Below are positions 24,111 through 36,297 of a stretch of 64,000 nucleotides of DNA, piece by piece. The notes under the pieces were generated by a model. That model was not told the origin of the DNA, did no database searches, and saw only the letters and a list, made by a program, of their open reading frames with translations. The stretch covers positions 62,001 through 126,000 of the forward strand of contig JAIQDT010003026.1 of NCBI GenBank assembly GCA_021521415.1. Reading direction: 5' to 3'. The stretch is from Bidens hawaiensis (Eukaryota > Streptophyta > Magnoliopsida > Asterales > Asteraceae). The stretch's first letter is position 1, and each line of letters starts with the position of its first letter. The position numbers were made by a program, and so were the translations under genes.

Positions 24111-25306
24111 CCGTACAGCGTGAAAATCAAAGGTAGTTTAAAGAATTCACTCGAGTAGATAAACAAAGCTGAAAAATTAAACCTAGACGGACTCCTTACG
24201 AAGAACTAAATCTAGCATTTTAAACAACCAAGACTTATCATATAATCTATCACCCTACATCTATTTAGATTAGTAGCACACTTAAGTCTACTTGATTTAT
24301 TATTATTTTTCTTGTGGTTTTAATGCATATCAACCACAAACTAGTCAAAAACACACAGTAGATGACCTAATAGAATCCTATTATATGAGAGACAATCACC
24401 AAAGACTTTGTGAAACAATAAAACTCACCAAACAAACTTAAGCACACATATGCGTCAAGCGAATATCAAGAAACCTCTTACTTAGTCATAAACCCATAAA
24501 TGAAAACAAAATCCAAACCAAACTTCAAAATCAACAAAAGTTAATCATAAGCCTAAACGATCTAAGGGGTATAGCCAACAACCATACTCAATAACAAAAC
24601 AAAATAATTAAGCTCAAACCGACAAATGATTATGTCAGATGGAGTAGATGTTAAACCCGTGCTTGCTTCTCTCTTGCGTGACCAGGGGTGGTCCCCATAT
24701 CATTTTGTTGACGACTCCAAATCAGCCACCAAGGTTGGAGCTACTACCATGCTACACCCTTATTAATTCCCTAGTGGCTCCCTAAATGAAACCCTATGTT
24801 TCTAGCCTATCCACTGACTTTGTCACAATATGACCCCTTAGATAATTTCCATGTATATCTTTTTTTCTCTTTTTCAAACCATGGCCCATTTAAATTTATT
24901 CGTTAACTTCCTGAAAGATAGTATTCAAATCATGCATAATATTATTTAATAAAGATAACTTAACCAATTAACTATCAACTTATTTTACATGTAATAAAGC
25001 TAACGAAATTCAGACATATGATTTCTCTTTATTTGTTTTATTAGGTTATTTTAAATAAACTTAGGTTGCTAATTATAATATTTATATAACCAATAATATT
25101 TATTTCTCTTGTTTAGCTTATTTGTATTATTTTAGCTCGTGGTCTCAAGTTTAGTAAAAATACTTAATTTTAGCTTATTATCTCTTAGAACCTTAAAAAC
25201 CCACATACGAGCCAACTAAGTATAATATTCAATAAAAAACCTAACTCAAAAAACTTAAAAGTGTAGGGAATATTTATAATATTTATATATAATTTGGCCC
25301 ATATCA

Positions 25307-26025
25307 CATAGAGATAAGGTCGATAGAGAACTTTTGCCCATTAAGAGTGAGCATGCAATTACGAATAACATAGTCAATAGTGACCGAACTACCGTTAGCT
25401 ATCTCTACCATACTACCATTAGCTATCTCTACCATAAAGGACTTGGTTAATTTACTACTAGGCGCATCGAGTATGTATTCAAAATCAAAGGAAATAAAGC
25501 TCATATCAGCTCCCGAATCAAATAATACCGAAGCATGATGCTTATTAACTAGAAACGTGTCGTTCACCACATCATTCGAGTTTCGGGCTTGATGAGCATT
25601 GATGGTTAAAGCTCGGCCTTGAGTTCCTTGAAGTGCTTGGGTTTGAGAAGTTGAAGCTTGTGGGGTTAGAGCTTGATAGGCTTGCACGACAATGGGTTGG
25701 GCTTGAGGAGTTTGAGGAGCCATGATTTAGGGTACTTGGGGTTGGTTAGCTTGCAATTTATTGGCTTGGGAGATGTAAAATGGTAGTGGTGCGACATAGG
25801 CTTGGTGGGCTTGAGCGAGTCAAGGACACGCGTTGTGGAGGTGATTTGGGTCACCGCAATTGTTACAAGCCTTAAAGGGATTAATTATTGGAGCACGTGT
25901 AAGGCTCGATGGGGTTGGTTTGATGGTACGAACCACGATGGAGCGGCTTGCACACAAGGTGCTTCTCGACAATATTAGGTGAGGTGGCCGAACCGGATGG
26001 TGGCTTCTTGTTTGGAGGGGCTTGT
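25307..26025 (-). pseudogene. Protease and gag C-terminus of the decayed Tekay-like element
   Basis: The minus frame 25723-25304 holds the aspartic protease motif FDSGAD and ends at DLISM, where the 20451-25306 insert interrupts it. The expected continuation GSFEVIVVMDWLS lies on the far side of the insert. Upstream, 26044-25820 encodes the zinc knuckle CNNCGDPNHLHNAC (CX2CX4HX4C). A 24-bp direct duplication repeats the phrase VEIANGS. At 25616-25614 a CGA codon occupies the position that is TGA in the young element at 37942. Confidence 0.8.
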
Positions 26026-28693
26026 TGTGACAGCTGCCAAACATTAGACTAATCTGGTAATTATCTTAACCGTAATCGCGTATTAATTAGTAAAATTAAT
26101 ATATAGATATAATATTTTTATCCAAAGTCTTTGATTTTAGTTGAGTTTTAAAATATGGAACCCGAAAAAGCTCAATTTTGTCGTATGGCAAGCACTTTAT
26201 AGATTGATCTAGGGTAACGACTTAGAAACGAATAAATCCATAAACGTGTCTAGATGACTTCAAAAAATTAAATTTTATATTAGGATATTAGAGATAGTGT
26301 ATAAACTTAATTTTAGAAGGTTCGAATCGTAAAAGTTAGAAAATAAGTAATCGAAAGCCAGTATAGGACACTGTAAGAACCCGACATCAAGTTTTTCAGA
26401 AAACTAAGTTTTTAGGCAGACATTGACTGTAATCTAGTTTCGCTCAAAGTCTGACGATAATTATCGAAAATGGAGTTCATTTGGCAAGGTAAATTACGCA
26501 TTACGTTAAACCTTATCACATAAACAATACCATGTATAATATTATTTACCCAACCCTTCCACTCCCTCCCTCCTATTTCGTCCGAGACCCCCACACACAC
26601 CCAGCCTCACCTCCCAAACCCTCCAATCACATTATTGCTTACAAACACTCAATGATTGCATGGTTACGTGTTAAATAATTGAGTATACCAACACACCACC
26701 CTATATGCACAACTCATCAACCTATTACCCTATTTCTCTCTTAATATAACCGGCCACCCCCATCACCATACACAATCACACCATTTCAAATTATTACACA
26801 TACAATATTGAAGATTAGGAGTCTTGATGGAAGATTAAGCAAGTAACAAGGATTAGGAAGCCAAGGAAAGGATTATAAGCTAGCACAAGATCACATTATC
26901 ATCTCCTTAGTCACCAAAACCGAAAATCCAAGGTCGCCCACCTTAATATTAGGTACAGTAGTTATTATAAATAGTTTAAAGCTTGATTTTGGTATATTTG
27001 GTGATGTGCGTGCAAGTTTGATATGGTTGTGTGCATGCATGTGTGTGCCGTGAGTTTGTGTGTGAGTGTAAAAGATGGGTTTAGTTGATTGTAGGAGTTG
27101 TTATGGTCACATTGTAGTTGCTTTAGATTGTCCATATTAAGTATACTAGAGATTGTTGAATAAATGGGTTTGAGTATGGATTTAAAGGTGAAAGTAAGTG
27201 TGTAAATGGTTAAATGATTGAAAATGGATTATGGGTAAACATACCCACTTGAGCCGTGGGTTATTAACGGTCGGAAAGTTTGACTTTGAACGTGAACCGA
27301 CATGAAATTTTGGAACTGATTTAAAATAGCTCCTAAAGTCATAAATTCTTATATATAACATAAGTTAAAGTATAAGAAAATTCAAATATATAAAAACTTG
27401 AACCAACACGATTCGTGTCGCGAAAACCGACACGAAAACGTTAAAATTGACGTTTTTAAGAAATCGGTAACTAAAATGAAAGCCGTATCATTTTTGTTGA
27501 AAAACTTATAAAACTTGATTAAAAACTATATAAGAAGAGTTTTTTATAATTTAAAACTAAAAGTTTTCACGAAAGGATAATCGGTTCGTTTTTAAGTTCA
27601 AAACCGACGAAACCGGCATAACCGACAAAACCGACTAAAGTAAAGTCAAAATTTTAAATAAATTAAAAACTTAAAATTTCCAAAGAACTCCAGAAACTAT
27701 AGAATTAATTTTTATAAATTATAATATTTAATTTAAATTACTAAATAAATCAATTATTGGTTAGTTATTACTTGTTTATTTATACAATTATAAGTTAGTA
27801 AATTTATGTGTTTTGTGTGCTTGTGTGAACTCTTAGACTAAGGTTATATATATAGCTAACTAATTTTGGTCAAACCCGAACTTAGAATTAACGAACGTGT
27901 ACTAATATAGGACACGAGCTTTTGGACGCTTACCAAAATCGAAAGTGAGTTTTTCCTCCGAAAAGCATGTTGTATATCTAGATTCTTATTTATATATATA
28001 AATATATTGAAAACGCATTATACTTTACAAATTGTCGTTATTGTGGGATGAATCAATTTGGTTAAATAACTGTTAACCGAATTAGTAATGGCACAGAAAT
28101 GTTGGTAGATCTATCGGGGTGACGCCCCCCACTTCCATTCGTGTTGGGTTAGAAGTGGGAATATTTCAAGTATGGTACGTTTCGAGTTATCAAATTGGTA
28201 GTCATACACGCTTTGTACTCTTAGCTAGTTTACAACTAACGATTTTTGTGCTTAAAGGTAAAATGCGGGTTTCGTTATTGTGTTGTACCGTGTATAGATC
28301 GGTCTAGTTGGGAGTATAAAAGCTGTACACTATTATATTCATGTGTTGTTTATATATAAATTGTCTATATTTATATAATTATCTTTGTTTTTAAGTTTTT
28401 CTCGGGAATAACTCACCAACATTCATGTTGACCCAAATATTATTTAATCATGCTTTACAGGTAAATGACGGTTTCGCGAGGAGGAGCGGAAAGAGGCGTG
28501 GGTGTTTGAATAAAGTTATGTATGGGACTGTATTGTAGTTTTTAATAATAAAAACTATGTAAGACTCTGATGTTTAATATTATATATTAAACGTGGTGTT
28601 ATTGTGATTGGCTAACGGCTATCTGTCATCCCCGAAAATGTTTAGTTGTAAGACATCCGCTGAATTATCATTATGGGTTTTCGGGGTGTGACA
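26026..28693 (-). mobile_element. Solo LTR inserted in gag (2.67 kb)
   Basis: Ends TGTGACAGCTGCC and TTTCGGGGTGTGACA. The flanking 5-mers CTTGT (26021-26025) and CTTTT (28694-28698) match at 4 of 5 bases. Gag coding of the host element resumes on the right side. No internal coding was found, so it is a solo LTR. The strand is ambiguous; no TATA box was confidently chosen. Confidence 0.6.
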
Positions 28694-29581
28694 CTTTTTA
28701 GGCTTTCGGTTGGTCTAAGACATAATTTTGGGAATTGGGCTTTCTTTTGTTGTTGAGGTAATGAAATGAGTTGGGGTTGTTGTTGTGCTTGGAGGATTCA
28801 GGATTAGAGAATTCTAGTTTGGATTCTTTAGTGGGCTCGGGTACGGGCTTATCATTACGTTCTTGGAACTCTTTCTCGTCAACGTCCCGACCTTAACATG
28901 ATTCTCAGTGAGGGTACCAGCTTGGGTGATGGCATCATGAAGGATTTTTCGGGTCACGGCTCATGACATTCTTTAATTTTCATGGGAAAACCCTATATGT
29001 ACTTATCAATGGCACGCTCTAGAGGAGTGACCATATGCGGGATGAGGAGGCTCAACTCATCGAACCAATTGTTGTAAGTGATATTATCACCACCTTCTTG
29101 CTTCAAGTTCCAGAACTCTTCTTTCAACATCCGGATTTCATTTTTCGGGAAAGACTTATTTTGCATGAGTTGCGTGAGGTCATCCCATGGCAATACCATG
29201 GCAACCTCAGCCCCCAGGAGAGTGTTTCTCACCATTCCACCAGCTAAGGGCACTTTTTTTGAAGACGCTTGAGGCGTATGTGGTCTTTTTGTCTTCCGGA
29301 TACGCACAATGGAGGAATAGACTTTCCATATGCTTGATCAATTGGAGAAGGGTGGTAGCACCCTCTCCCACAACGTAATCGGGTGGGTTAGAATTCGTGA
29401 ATTGTTGAAGGAGCAAGTAATTGGATTCGGAGTCAGGGGTGTACGTGGCAGCAACATTCACGGTTTGGAGTTGATAAATGAGTGTTGGAAGAGCTTCCAC
29501 AATTCCCTTCACAATGTGGGTTGACATGCTACGACCAGAGATCCCGGTGCAGTGGTTACAATTAATGAGGAGGGAAGACAT
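28694..29581 (-). pseudogene. Gag N-terminal part of the decayed Tekay-like element
   Basis: Minus-strand frames 29581-29207 and 29307-28993 overlap with a frameshift. They carry the retrotransposon gag fold: LSWWNGEKH, then EEFWNLKQE and FDELSLLIPHMVTP, the same motif order as in the young gag (LTWWNG, EEFWNLKQ, FHELSLLVPHLVTP). It forms the nucleocapsid precursor in intact elements; this copy is broken by the frameshift and by the solo LTR downstream. Confidence 0.8.
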
Positions 29582-30551
29582 ACTGCAAGGATAAAATGTG
29601 TAAAATTTTACGAGACTCTGGCAAGTGTTGTAAATATATGAATTTGCGTAAATTGATACTTGTGAATTTTACTAAGAATTTGAGGTCGAGATTGTGATTG
29701 AGGTTGATAATTTTATCATTTAAGAAACTTGATTATGTGAAGGTCTATCATCTATAACATTAAAAAAAATTAACATAACTTAAAATGAACCATAGCAAAA
29801 TGAAAAATGTCGAAAACCAACAAAATTCGTGGTTAAAATACCAATGTATCACCATGGCTTGACTTCAACAAAATCAATTAAAATCAAATTGGTTTGGGGG
29901 GGGGATGTTAAGGTAGATGGTTGAAGTAATTCAGGAACCACCCCGTATTTACATACTTCACCCATCCATTCAACGAAAACACAATACGGAAAACCGAGTT
30001 TAACCACGAACCATCGTGAATTAGGTTATAAAATTAGGGTGTGATCGTCACATGACCACGTTTGGTACAATGAGGGTAGTAGGTTCATGGGCATTTGGTG
30101 TGATATGCTTTGGCTGAATAAGTTTCACACCCTCGCCTAACCATCCAGAAAGGCAACCGGGTCTCGCGGTTGATTGAGATGTATACGCATTGCACTTCCT
30201 TAGGCTCGCAAGCCTTGGTGTCAAGGGTTCGATGAACAAGTGTGTCCCTCTTCCAATTACTACATATCCATCACACGAATCATCCTCAATGAGAGGGTAA
30301 TAATAAGGTGGGATTTCTTAACGAAATTCCCGATTAAAAATCGTCCTAGAGTTTTGAAAATACTTTGGAGAGTGAGGCATAGCCTCGGAATAAGTGTGTG
30401 CTTTTGTGTACAATTGTATATAATAAACAATTTAAATATGCTAAGCTATGTACAAAAATTTAAACATGTAGGGAGCACGTATATAAGCATAAATAGGGAC
30501 CTAAGCATGCTACTAGGTCGTTACGTCTAATCACATATCTTATAGCCTTCG
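29582..30551 (-). other. 5' leader of the decayed element (PBS to gag)
   Basis: About 970 bp between the PBS and the gag start, without coding signals. It includes a GGGGGGG run at 29897-29903. I did not find the four-hairpin array that the young element carries in the equivalent place. Confidence 0.45.
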
Positions 30552-30563
30552 GCTCTGATACCA
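30552..30563 (-). other. Primer-binding site (initiator tRNA-Met)
   Basis: The minus strand reads TGGTATCAGAGC, the exact complement of the plant initiator tRNA-Met 3' end, three bases from the LTR edge (30567). It fixes the element's orientation. Confidence 0.85.
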
Positions 30564-30566
30564 ATA

Positions 30567-31172
30567 TGTCGCACCCCAACCTACGGCGGAGCATGTCGGG
30601 ACGCGACATAATTTGTATCATAACTCAAAATAAACTAAATGAATTACACATATCAATATATAAATTATTTATTTCATAAATCGATCAAGTACACAAAAAC
30701 ATGGCATTGTTCTTAAAGAAAAATAACATTACAATCAAAGCTTAAAAAAATTTGTTCTTTATTTATCATGGCAACCTAAATTACAACCTAAAATTCATCA
30801 CTTGCTTCATCTCAAATAGCTACATGCGTCATGCGTAAAATTATATAGGTTTGTCAACATAAAGTTGAGCAAGTAATCACGATTTTTATACATAATAATA
30901 TTGAAAAATAACAATTCCTTGCGATAAACATGAATCACTACAACTAGCATAGCAATAATATAAAAGGGTCATTTCCCTTGCCCCAACGAGTCGAGTTACT
31001 CCGGCGGTGTGTGATCATACTAATAGGATGAGGATGAGATACCAACAACCATAACTAAAAATAAGCACATAATCACATTCACACGTAACAACTAATTGAG
31101 AATTGCATAACTAAGCAAATAGTCGAATTTTAGTGAAAATTATAATTTAATTAACTTGTGCACGCATCAACT
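30567..31172 (-). mobile_element. Partial 5' LTR of the decayed Tekay-like element
   Basis: Starts TGTCGCACCCCAACC and aligns with 13939-14520 for about 600 bp, then diverges at 31172. The missing outer part (U3) and the target duplication suggest a deletion or an unrecognised insertion there. Confidence 0.65.
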
Positions 31173-32360
31173 CAAGTGGGTTTTTATAGTAAATGAGTTA
31201 AGTGTACATGTCATTTGTCAACTCCCCCTACATTTAATTAAATATTAAATTAGTTAGTTGAAACTTTGCTAAATCTTAGTTACAAATAGAACATATTTGC
31301 ATAATTTTTTTATCTCACCACTTGAAATTATGATATACATGTTACATGTGTATCTCATAAATTATGGATATATTATACAACTTCCTCTTCCAAAATCACC
31401 ATATCATTGTCTAAGACAAGCTAAATATGTTGGGATTGGTGATCTCGAAAAAATAAAACTACAGACGGCTACACAGGAGCAAGCAGTGCTTTGTTGGTAG
31501 CTTACTACAACGATGGAATTGGTGGTCCAGGAATAAATCATTGTATTATTTGACCACCGTATCTTGATGTCAGGTTGCTCGGTGTGGTTTGCATTGGGCG
31601 TACTCAACATGATCAGGAGGACAAGCCATGTGGTTCGCATCGAAAAAATTTGTGCAGTTTTATATGTCACCTTTGTATTGTAAAAAAAAATTGCATTATT
31701 TTTTATTGAATAAATATTGATTTGATTTTTTGTGATACAATATGTAATATTTTGTATACTGTTTGGTTAAATTTTTATAAGTTATGTTATAGATTGAAAA
31801 TTATATGACAAACATTTTTTTTACAAATGAAAAATTAAAAGAAAAACATAAAAAACATTTATATTAAAATAACATAATTTGAACTAATATACAATGGTTA
31901 TTATAAAATTTTCGTTATTTTTCTCCAAATAATGTTAATCTCTAACATTTACACCGATTCATTATGTCAAAAACACCGCTTTATATTGTTTTAGGTTTTA
32001 TCATAAATGAACATCTTGTTAATTAAAGTAATTCTTTTTTGTATATGCATTAATTTGAACGATCACGTCTAATCGAGTGCATGAATTGATATATCGCATT
32101 AAATTTTGGTATGATATGAAACGAAGATTAATTGCCATAAAATAATCATATTCAGTCGATAAAAGCTCTGTTACTTTTTTTCATTTTTATTACTAGGACC
32201 TATGTAATTCTTTCTAGACCCCATGTTAATACTCATATTATTTTCTTTTTTATATTTAAATAAAATACCTTTTAATTTAAACTCAAGAATGGTAAGATAA
32301 ACTCACGATTCGTTTAAGTATTAAATTATATTATTGTTTACTTTAATTTTGTGTTGTTTA
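31173..32360. other. Unassigned DNA left of the nested cluster
   Basis: AT-rich. A short stretch near 31460-31540 has protein-like coding in one frame (phrases ASSALLVAYYNDG and GGPGI), which could be an exon fragment of a captured gene. I could not identify it. No element ends found. Confidence 0.3.
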
Positions 32361-32369
32361 TTGTTATTA
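32361..32369. repeat. Left 9-bp target duplication of the MULE
   Basis: TTGTTATTA, identical to 44685-44693. The MULE itself now starts at 43567 because a Harbinger element was inserted after the last TTA of this copy. Confidence 0.85.
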
Positions 32370-32657
32370 GGGGGGAGGGGTGGTGGATGTGATGAAGTTT
32401 CTCATTACACACCCTACCCAATCAAATGGTGTCACATCATCAACCCCAAATTCATCACATGTGATGGTTTTTTACTAGCGGTGGTGGTGTGGTGTGGTGG
32501 TGTGTGATGAAATTTTTTTGTTTTTGTTTTTTTTTTTTTGCAACTTAAAAAAATATATATTTTACTAAAACATAAAAAATAAAACAATAGTTTAATAGAA
32601 CATAATTCAACTTAAAATTTAGAAATAAAAAATAAAAGTTACAATAAACGTCTACTC

Positions 32658-33883
32658 CTAGTCTGAATCCGGAAATTCCAAACCTAAAGAACCTATATGC
32701 TCAACAAGATCCCATCTCAACCGATGATGAATATTTTCATCCCGCAAGTCTAATTGGACATCATCAGGAACGGGAACTTGAGTCGGAGGATCTGGTACCC
32801 AATCTGGAGAAATTGCATTTCCATCTTCTTTTATTAACATATTGTGTAATATGATGCATGCATACACGTAGCTAGAGATCGTGGGTTTTTTCATTGCACG
32901 AACCAGTCGACTAAGTATGCACCATCTACCCTTTAAAACACCGAAAGCTCTCTCGACATATTTTCTTGCCGATTCTTGCAACTTCTTGGACGCCTTTTCA
33001 TTGGTCTCGACAGGAAACGAAAAGGCTTTCACAAAAACAGACCATTGCAGGTAGATACCATCGACAAGAGAGTAGCCACGTCTGTAATATCTCTCGTTGA
33101 CAAAGTACGGACAGAAAGGTGCGGTGCCATCTGTTACGCTCTGTAATAACGGTGATGTGTACAGAACAGTGATGTCGTTGTTTCAGCCGGGAACACCAAA
33201 ATAAGAATGCCAAATCAATAAATCATTTGACGCAACTGCTTCTAGTGAGATGGTCGGTCGTTTGATATCACCCTTAACATACGCCCCTCGCAACTCCCGT
33301 GGACAATTCCTCCATTCGATATGTGTATAATCGATGCTACCGAGCATCCCTGGAAAATGCCATCTAGCCTCATGCGCGACGTAAAGACGTGTAATGTCGT
33401 GTCTTGTTGGTTTTCGTAGAAACTTTTTGCCATACAATTTTATAATCGCGTTACAAAAGAATTTTAGACATTCACGTGAAGTTCTCTCAGCCATTTGTAA
33501 AGTATTCATCGAATTGGTGCTAGTTGATGAATAGCGGTTGTGCATTTTTGAAGCGCCGTAAAACTTCGTTTACCCCTCGCGTCGTAAGATTCTTGAAACC
33601 ATTATTCGTTTTCTTTGACGTCGGCTACAATCTTTAAAAATAAAGATTTCGGCAAACGTAAGCGTTCCCTAAGCGTCTCGTCATTGTATTTCGGCTCCTC
33701 CACAAAATAGTCGTTCATTAGCACGTCGTGGGCATGTATACGATCACGCTCCACCATTTTTTTCTTTGGACGGCTCGGGCCTTCAAGTTTGTTATATAGC
33801 AACGGGAACCATTCGAGAATGTCATCGTCCGAAGACGAAGAGCTATCGGTGTCTAAGGGATGCAAGTAATTCGGAAATGCCAT
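32658..33883 (-). pseudogene. PIF/Harbinger DDE transposase, broken
   Basis: Minus-strand order: N-terminal part (33883-33602) with an acidic/serine tract and ERLRLPKSLFLKIV; then GMLGSIDYTHIEWRNCP, the first catalytic Asp region typical of plant Harbinger transposases; then FGVPG followed by NNDITVL, the second Asp; then VERAFGVLKGRW, the Glu region, and a tail to 32658. Defects: a TAA after the first block (33604-33602), a frameshift near 33545, and an in-frame TGA (33185-33183) just before the second Asp motif. The three catalytic regions are still readable, so decay is modest. The SANT/Myb-like partner protein is absent from this copy. Confidence 0.85.
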
Positions 33884-34016
33884 ATTTTTTTGTTGTGAAT
33901 GAAGGGGAAGTTTTTGAGTTGGATTTGAGTTGTATTTGAGTTGGATTTGTGTATTTTGAAGATATATTATAGTTATTTATATTGGTAAAATTTGTTTTTT
34001 TTTTATTTTCCCAACG

Positions 34017-34021
34017 GTCTC
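34017..34021. repeat. Left target duplication of the young Tekay-like element
   Basis: GTCTC, repeated exactly at 43391-43395 after the 3' LTR. Confidence 0.9.
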
Positions 34022-34374
34022 TGTGACATCTGCCCGATCCGACCCGACCCAGGTACCCGTTTCTCTGACCCGATCTCTTTCTTTTATTATTTAATATTTA
34101 TACTTATATTTTATTTTTAATAATAATAATATATATTTCCTTCCCGCCTCTTTCTCTCTCTTTCTTTCCGCCGTCCCCTCCCTCTTCCTTCTCTCTTTCC
34201 GCCTTCTTTTCCCTCTTGTCGCCGTCCCGCCCTTACGCCTTGTTTCCCTTTTTCTTCTAACTCTTTGCTTGTCCTTTGTTCCTTCCCGCCTAAGGTTGTC
34301 TGCGCAGCTCCACGCGCCAGACCCCTTACAAGGAATCCTGCGTGAAGACCACCTGTTTCAGCGATACGCGAGAT

Positions 34375-34628
34375 GAACTCTTCTCGCAGCGCGCAAGAAT
34401 TGTAATTCTTCTCGCAGCGCGCGAAGAACGGAAGTTCTTCCCGCGACGCGCTAAGGATTTGTAGTTCTTCTCGCAGCACGCTAAGAATCGTAGTTCATCC
34501 CTCGACGCGCGAAGAATTATAGTTCTTCCCGCGGCGCGCTAGGAATTTTAGTTCCTCCCGCGGCGCGCTAAGAAATGTGATTCTTCCCGCGGCGCGCTTA
34601 GAAATGTAGTTCTTTCCGCGACGCGTTA
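34375..34628 (+). repeat. Nine tandem CGCG-rich 28-30 bp repeats in LTR U3
   Basis: Units follow the pattern AGTTCTTCCCGCGRCGCGCT plus about 10 AT-rich bases; the last unit is partial. Each holds one or more CGCG tetranucleotides and a short inverted TTCTT..AAGAA, so each can form a small hairpin. They lie about 420 bp upstream of the TATA box. The same array is in the 3' LTR at 41710-41963. Confidence 0.85.
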
Positions 34629-35046
34629 AGGTTGGTTCTGTCTACCTTCGCGCTCGCGCTCTCTTGACCTTCTGTGTCTGCCTTCGCGCCTTAGCCTTCT
34701 CGCGCTGAATCCTTCGAGTTTTCTTCTGTTTAAATCTAGCCGTTTGCTTTTGTATTGTCTTATCTTTTGAGCTGTTGACCTAATCTGCTTTATGTCTGAA
34801 AAGTTACTTTCGGCGCAGCATGCGCACCAACCCCATTGGTTGGCAGAAAAAGTGACTGACATTATCTTTAGAGATCTGCTTTTCCATGCTTGACCTGTAC
34901 CTTTTTCTGAACCGCCCATGCTTTTTTTTACTGTTCCCTGACAGCTTTATCTTGCCTCTGCAGCTGCCATATCTTTCCATATCTTTTGCTTGATCCTGTT
35001 AAGATCCTTTCCCCTTTTCTAGGGATTATGTCTCCTAGGGTTTCTC

Positions 35047-35054
35047 TATAAATA
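35047..35054 (+). promoter_or_regulatory. LTR TATA box
   Basis: TATAAATA upstream of a CT-rich leader. It is the likely RNA polymerase II core promoter for the genomic transcript; the 3' LTR copy is at 42382-42389. Confidence 0.6.
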
Positions 35055-36058
35055 ATAGTATTATTTTTCCTAACACTACACACACAAAACACTTACTCTC
35101 TCCTGTTTTCCTTGCTCTCTCTGCCGCCTCCCTCCTCTCTTGCCTCCGTCTTCCTCCCTGTTCTGCTCTGTTTTCCGGTAATATATTATATATAATAGTT
35201 TACTTATTAATTATGCTAACTTATAATCAAGACTTAAAACAAATCATTAAAACAATAATCTTATTTATAGGTTAACTTGTGCTTGTTTAAAGTTGGTTCT
35301 TGCTTTATCTTACACCGCATCCTTATCAAGTGAGTAATCTCGTACCTAATCCCTTTTTATTTTTAATGTTTTGGGATGTTCATGTGTTCATACAAACTTA
35401 GAGTCTTAAACTTGTTTATGAACTTTAGTCGCGCAGTATCCCATGTGTTGAGGACGTAGACTTGGCTGTTTATTTGTATGTGTGGATCATTAACCGTCTT
35501 GTCGGTCTATTCCGCAGTTCTCATGGTACCATTAGATGAACACGGGAGAACTATCGTTTATGATTTTCTCTTTTGTTTGCACATACACAGTTTGTCTTGT
35601 TTGTGAGCTCAATTGTGAGCACTGGCAGTCTTATGAATCTTAGAGTTGGTCCCGATCAGATTACACCCTTGTTGAAAACCAGACATACACATGTTGCGCG
35701 CAGATTTATTGTTATCTATTATTATCTATTAAACTTGATTTCTCACCAACACGCAAGTGTTTGACGTTTATTTTAACACATGTTCAGGTTTGCAGTAGCT
35801 GTTTTGGAGCTTGTGGACACATAGGAAGTTTTCTTTATTTTGGACCTAGATTAAAATGTATCAAGACAAGTTATTGCTGTTCGAATATTTTGATTTATAA
35901 TATATTGATTTATGTTGGTTTATTTATATCTTATGTATACGTTGCGCATGCGTGAATGAATATATTTATTAAATATTGACACCCAATAGTGTCACGAGTA
36001 ATGAAACAATATGTGGCGCCCCGATGTATAATCCGCCTTTGGTTGGGGTGTTACAGAT

Positions 36059-36070
36059 TGGTATCAGAGC
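36059..36070 (+). other. Primer-binding site (initiator tRNA-Met)
   Basis: TGGTATCAGAGC, three bases after the 5' LTR end, exactly complementary to the tRNA 3' end that primes minus-strand DNA synthesis. Confidence 0.95.
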
Positions 36071-36297
36071 TCGTTGACTTTAGGATAGGTGGTTAGACGT
36101 AACGGCCTAGAATACCTAAGAGTCCCTTCTCGCGCATGAGAGAAATCTCATGTTTGCGCGCTTATTGTTAATTACTCGTTATTTATGAATATGCTCGCAC
36201 TTGCGCAGTATATGATTTTATGTTTTATTTCGCGATATTTCGATTTTTGTTGAATTTCGATTTTTATTGATTTTTCTTACATATTCGTTTGTTGGGT

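Larger units (their letters stand above)
20451..25306 (-). mobile_element. LTR-element insertion (Athila-like PBS), incomplete, inside the protease/RT linker
   Basis: CATA occurs at 20447-20450 and 25307-25310, and the host protease reading frame resumes exactly across the insert. On the minus strand, 23179-23160 reads TGGCGCCGTTTACGGGGACT, a PBS complementary to the 3' end of plant tRNA-Asp, as used by Athila elements. The sequence to its right (about 23187-25306, beginning on the minus strand with TGATATGG) would be the 5' LTR, and 20451-23160 would be internal. No matching 3' LTR is found at the left end, and no gag or pol domain is recognisable (only a 93-residue frame at 22538-22819), so the copy is non-autonomous or deleted. 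Confidence 0.5.
13939..31172 (-). mobile_element. Decayed Tekay-like Ty3/gypsy element with nested insertions
   Basis: Read on the minus strand, the order is 5' LTR (30567 to about 31172, outer part missing), PBS (30563-30552), gag (29581 leftward), protease, RT, RNase H, integrase (to 17632), and 3' LTR (17591-13939). Gag-pol resembles that of the young element at 34022-43390. Insertions break it up: foldback elements in the 3' LTR (14881-16435), a 4.9 kb LTR-element insert in the protease/RT linker (20451-25306), and a solo LTR in gag (26026-28693). Many stops and frameshifts make it inactive. No target duplication can be shown because the right end is lost. Confidence 0.8.
34022..36055 (+). 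mobile_element. 5' LTR of the young Tekay-like element
   Basis: Begins TGTGACATCTGCC and ends TTGGGGTGTTACA. It contains nine GC-rich tandem units of 28-30 bp (34375-34628) and a TATA box (TATAAATA, 35047-35054). The tract 35095-35175 is CT-rich. U3 would lie left of about 35080. Short open frames inside are not genes; the same frames recur in the 3' LTR. Confidence 0.93.

Noticed and set aside
34117..34919. 120- and 97-residue minus-strand frames in the 5' LTR (and identical ones at 41452-42254)
   Set aside because: They lie in LTR promoter/repeat sequence, encode low-complexity Arg/Glu/Gly-rich products generated by the CGCG repeats and CT tracts, and recur only because the two LTRs are copies.
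35573..35955. 63- and 64-residue plus frames in the LTR (repeated at 42908-43290)
   Set aside because: No domain, AT-rich leader sequence of the LTR, duplicated only with the LTR.
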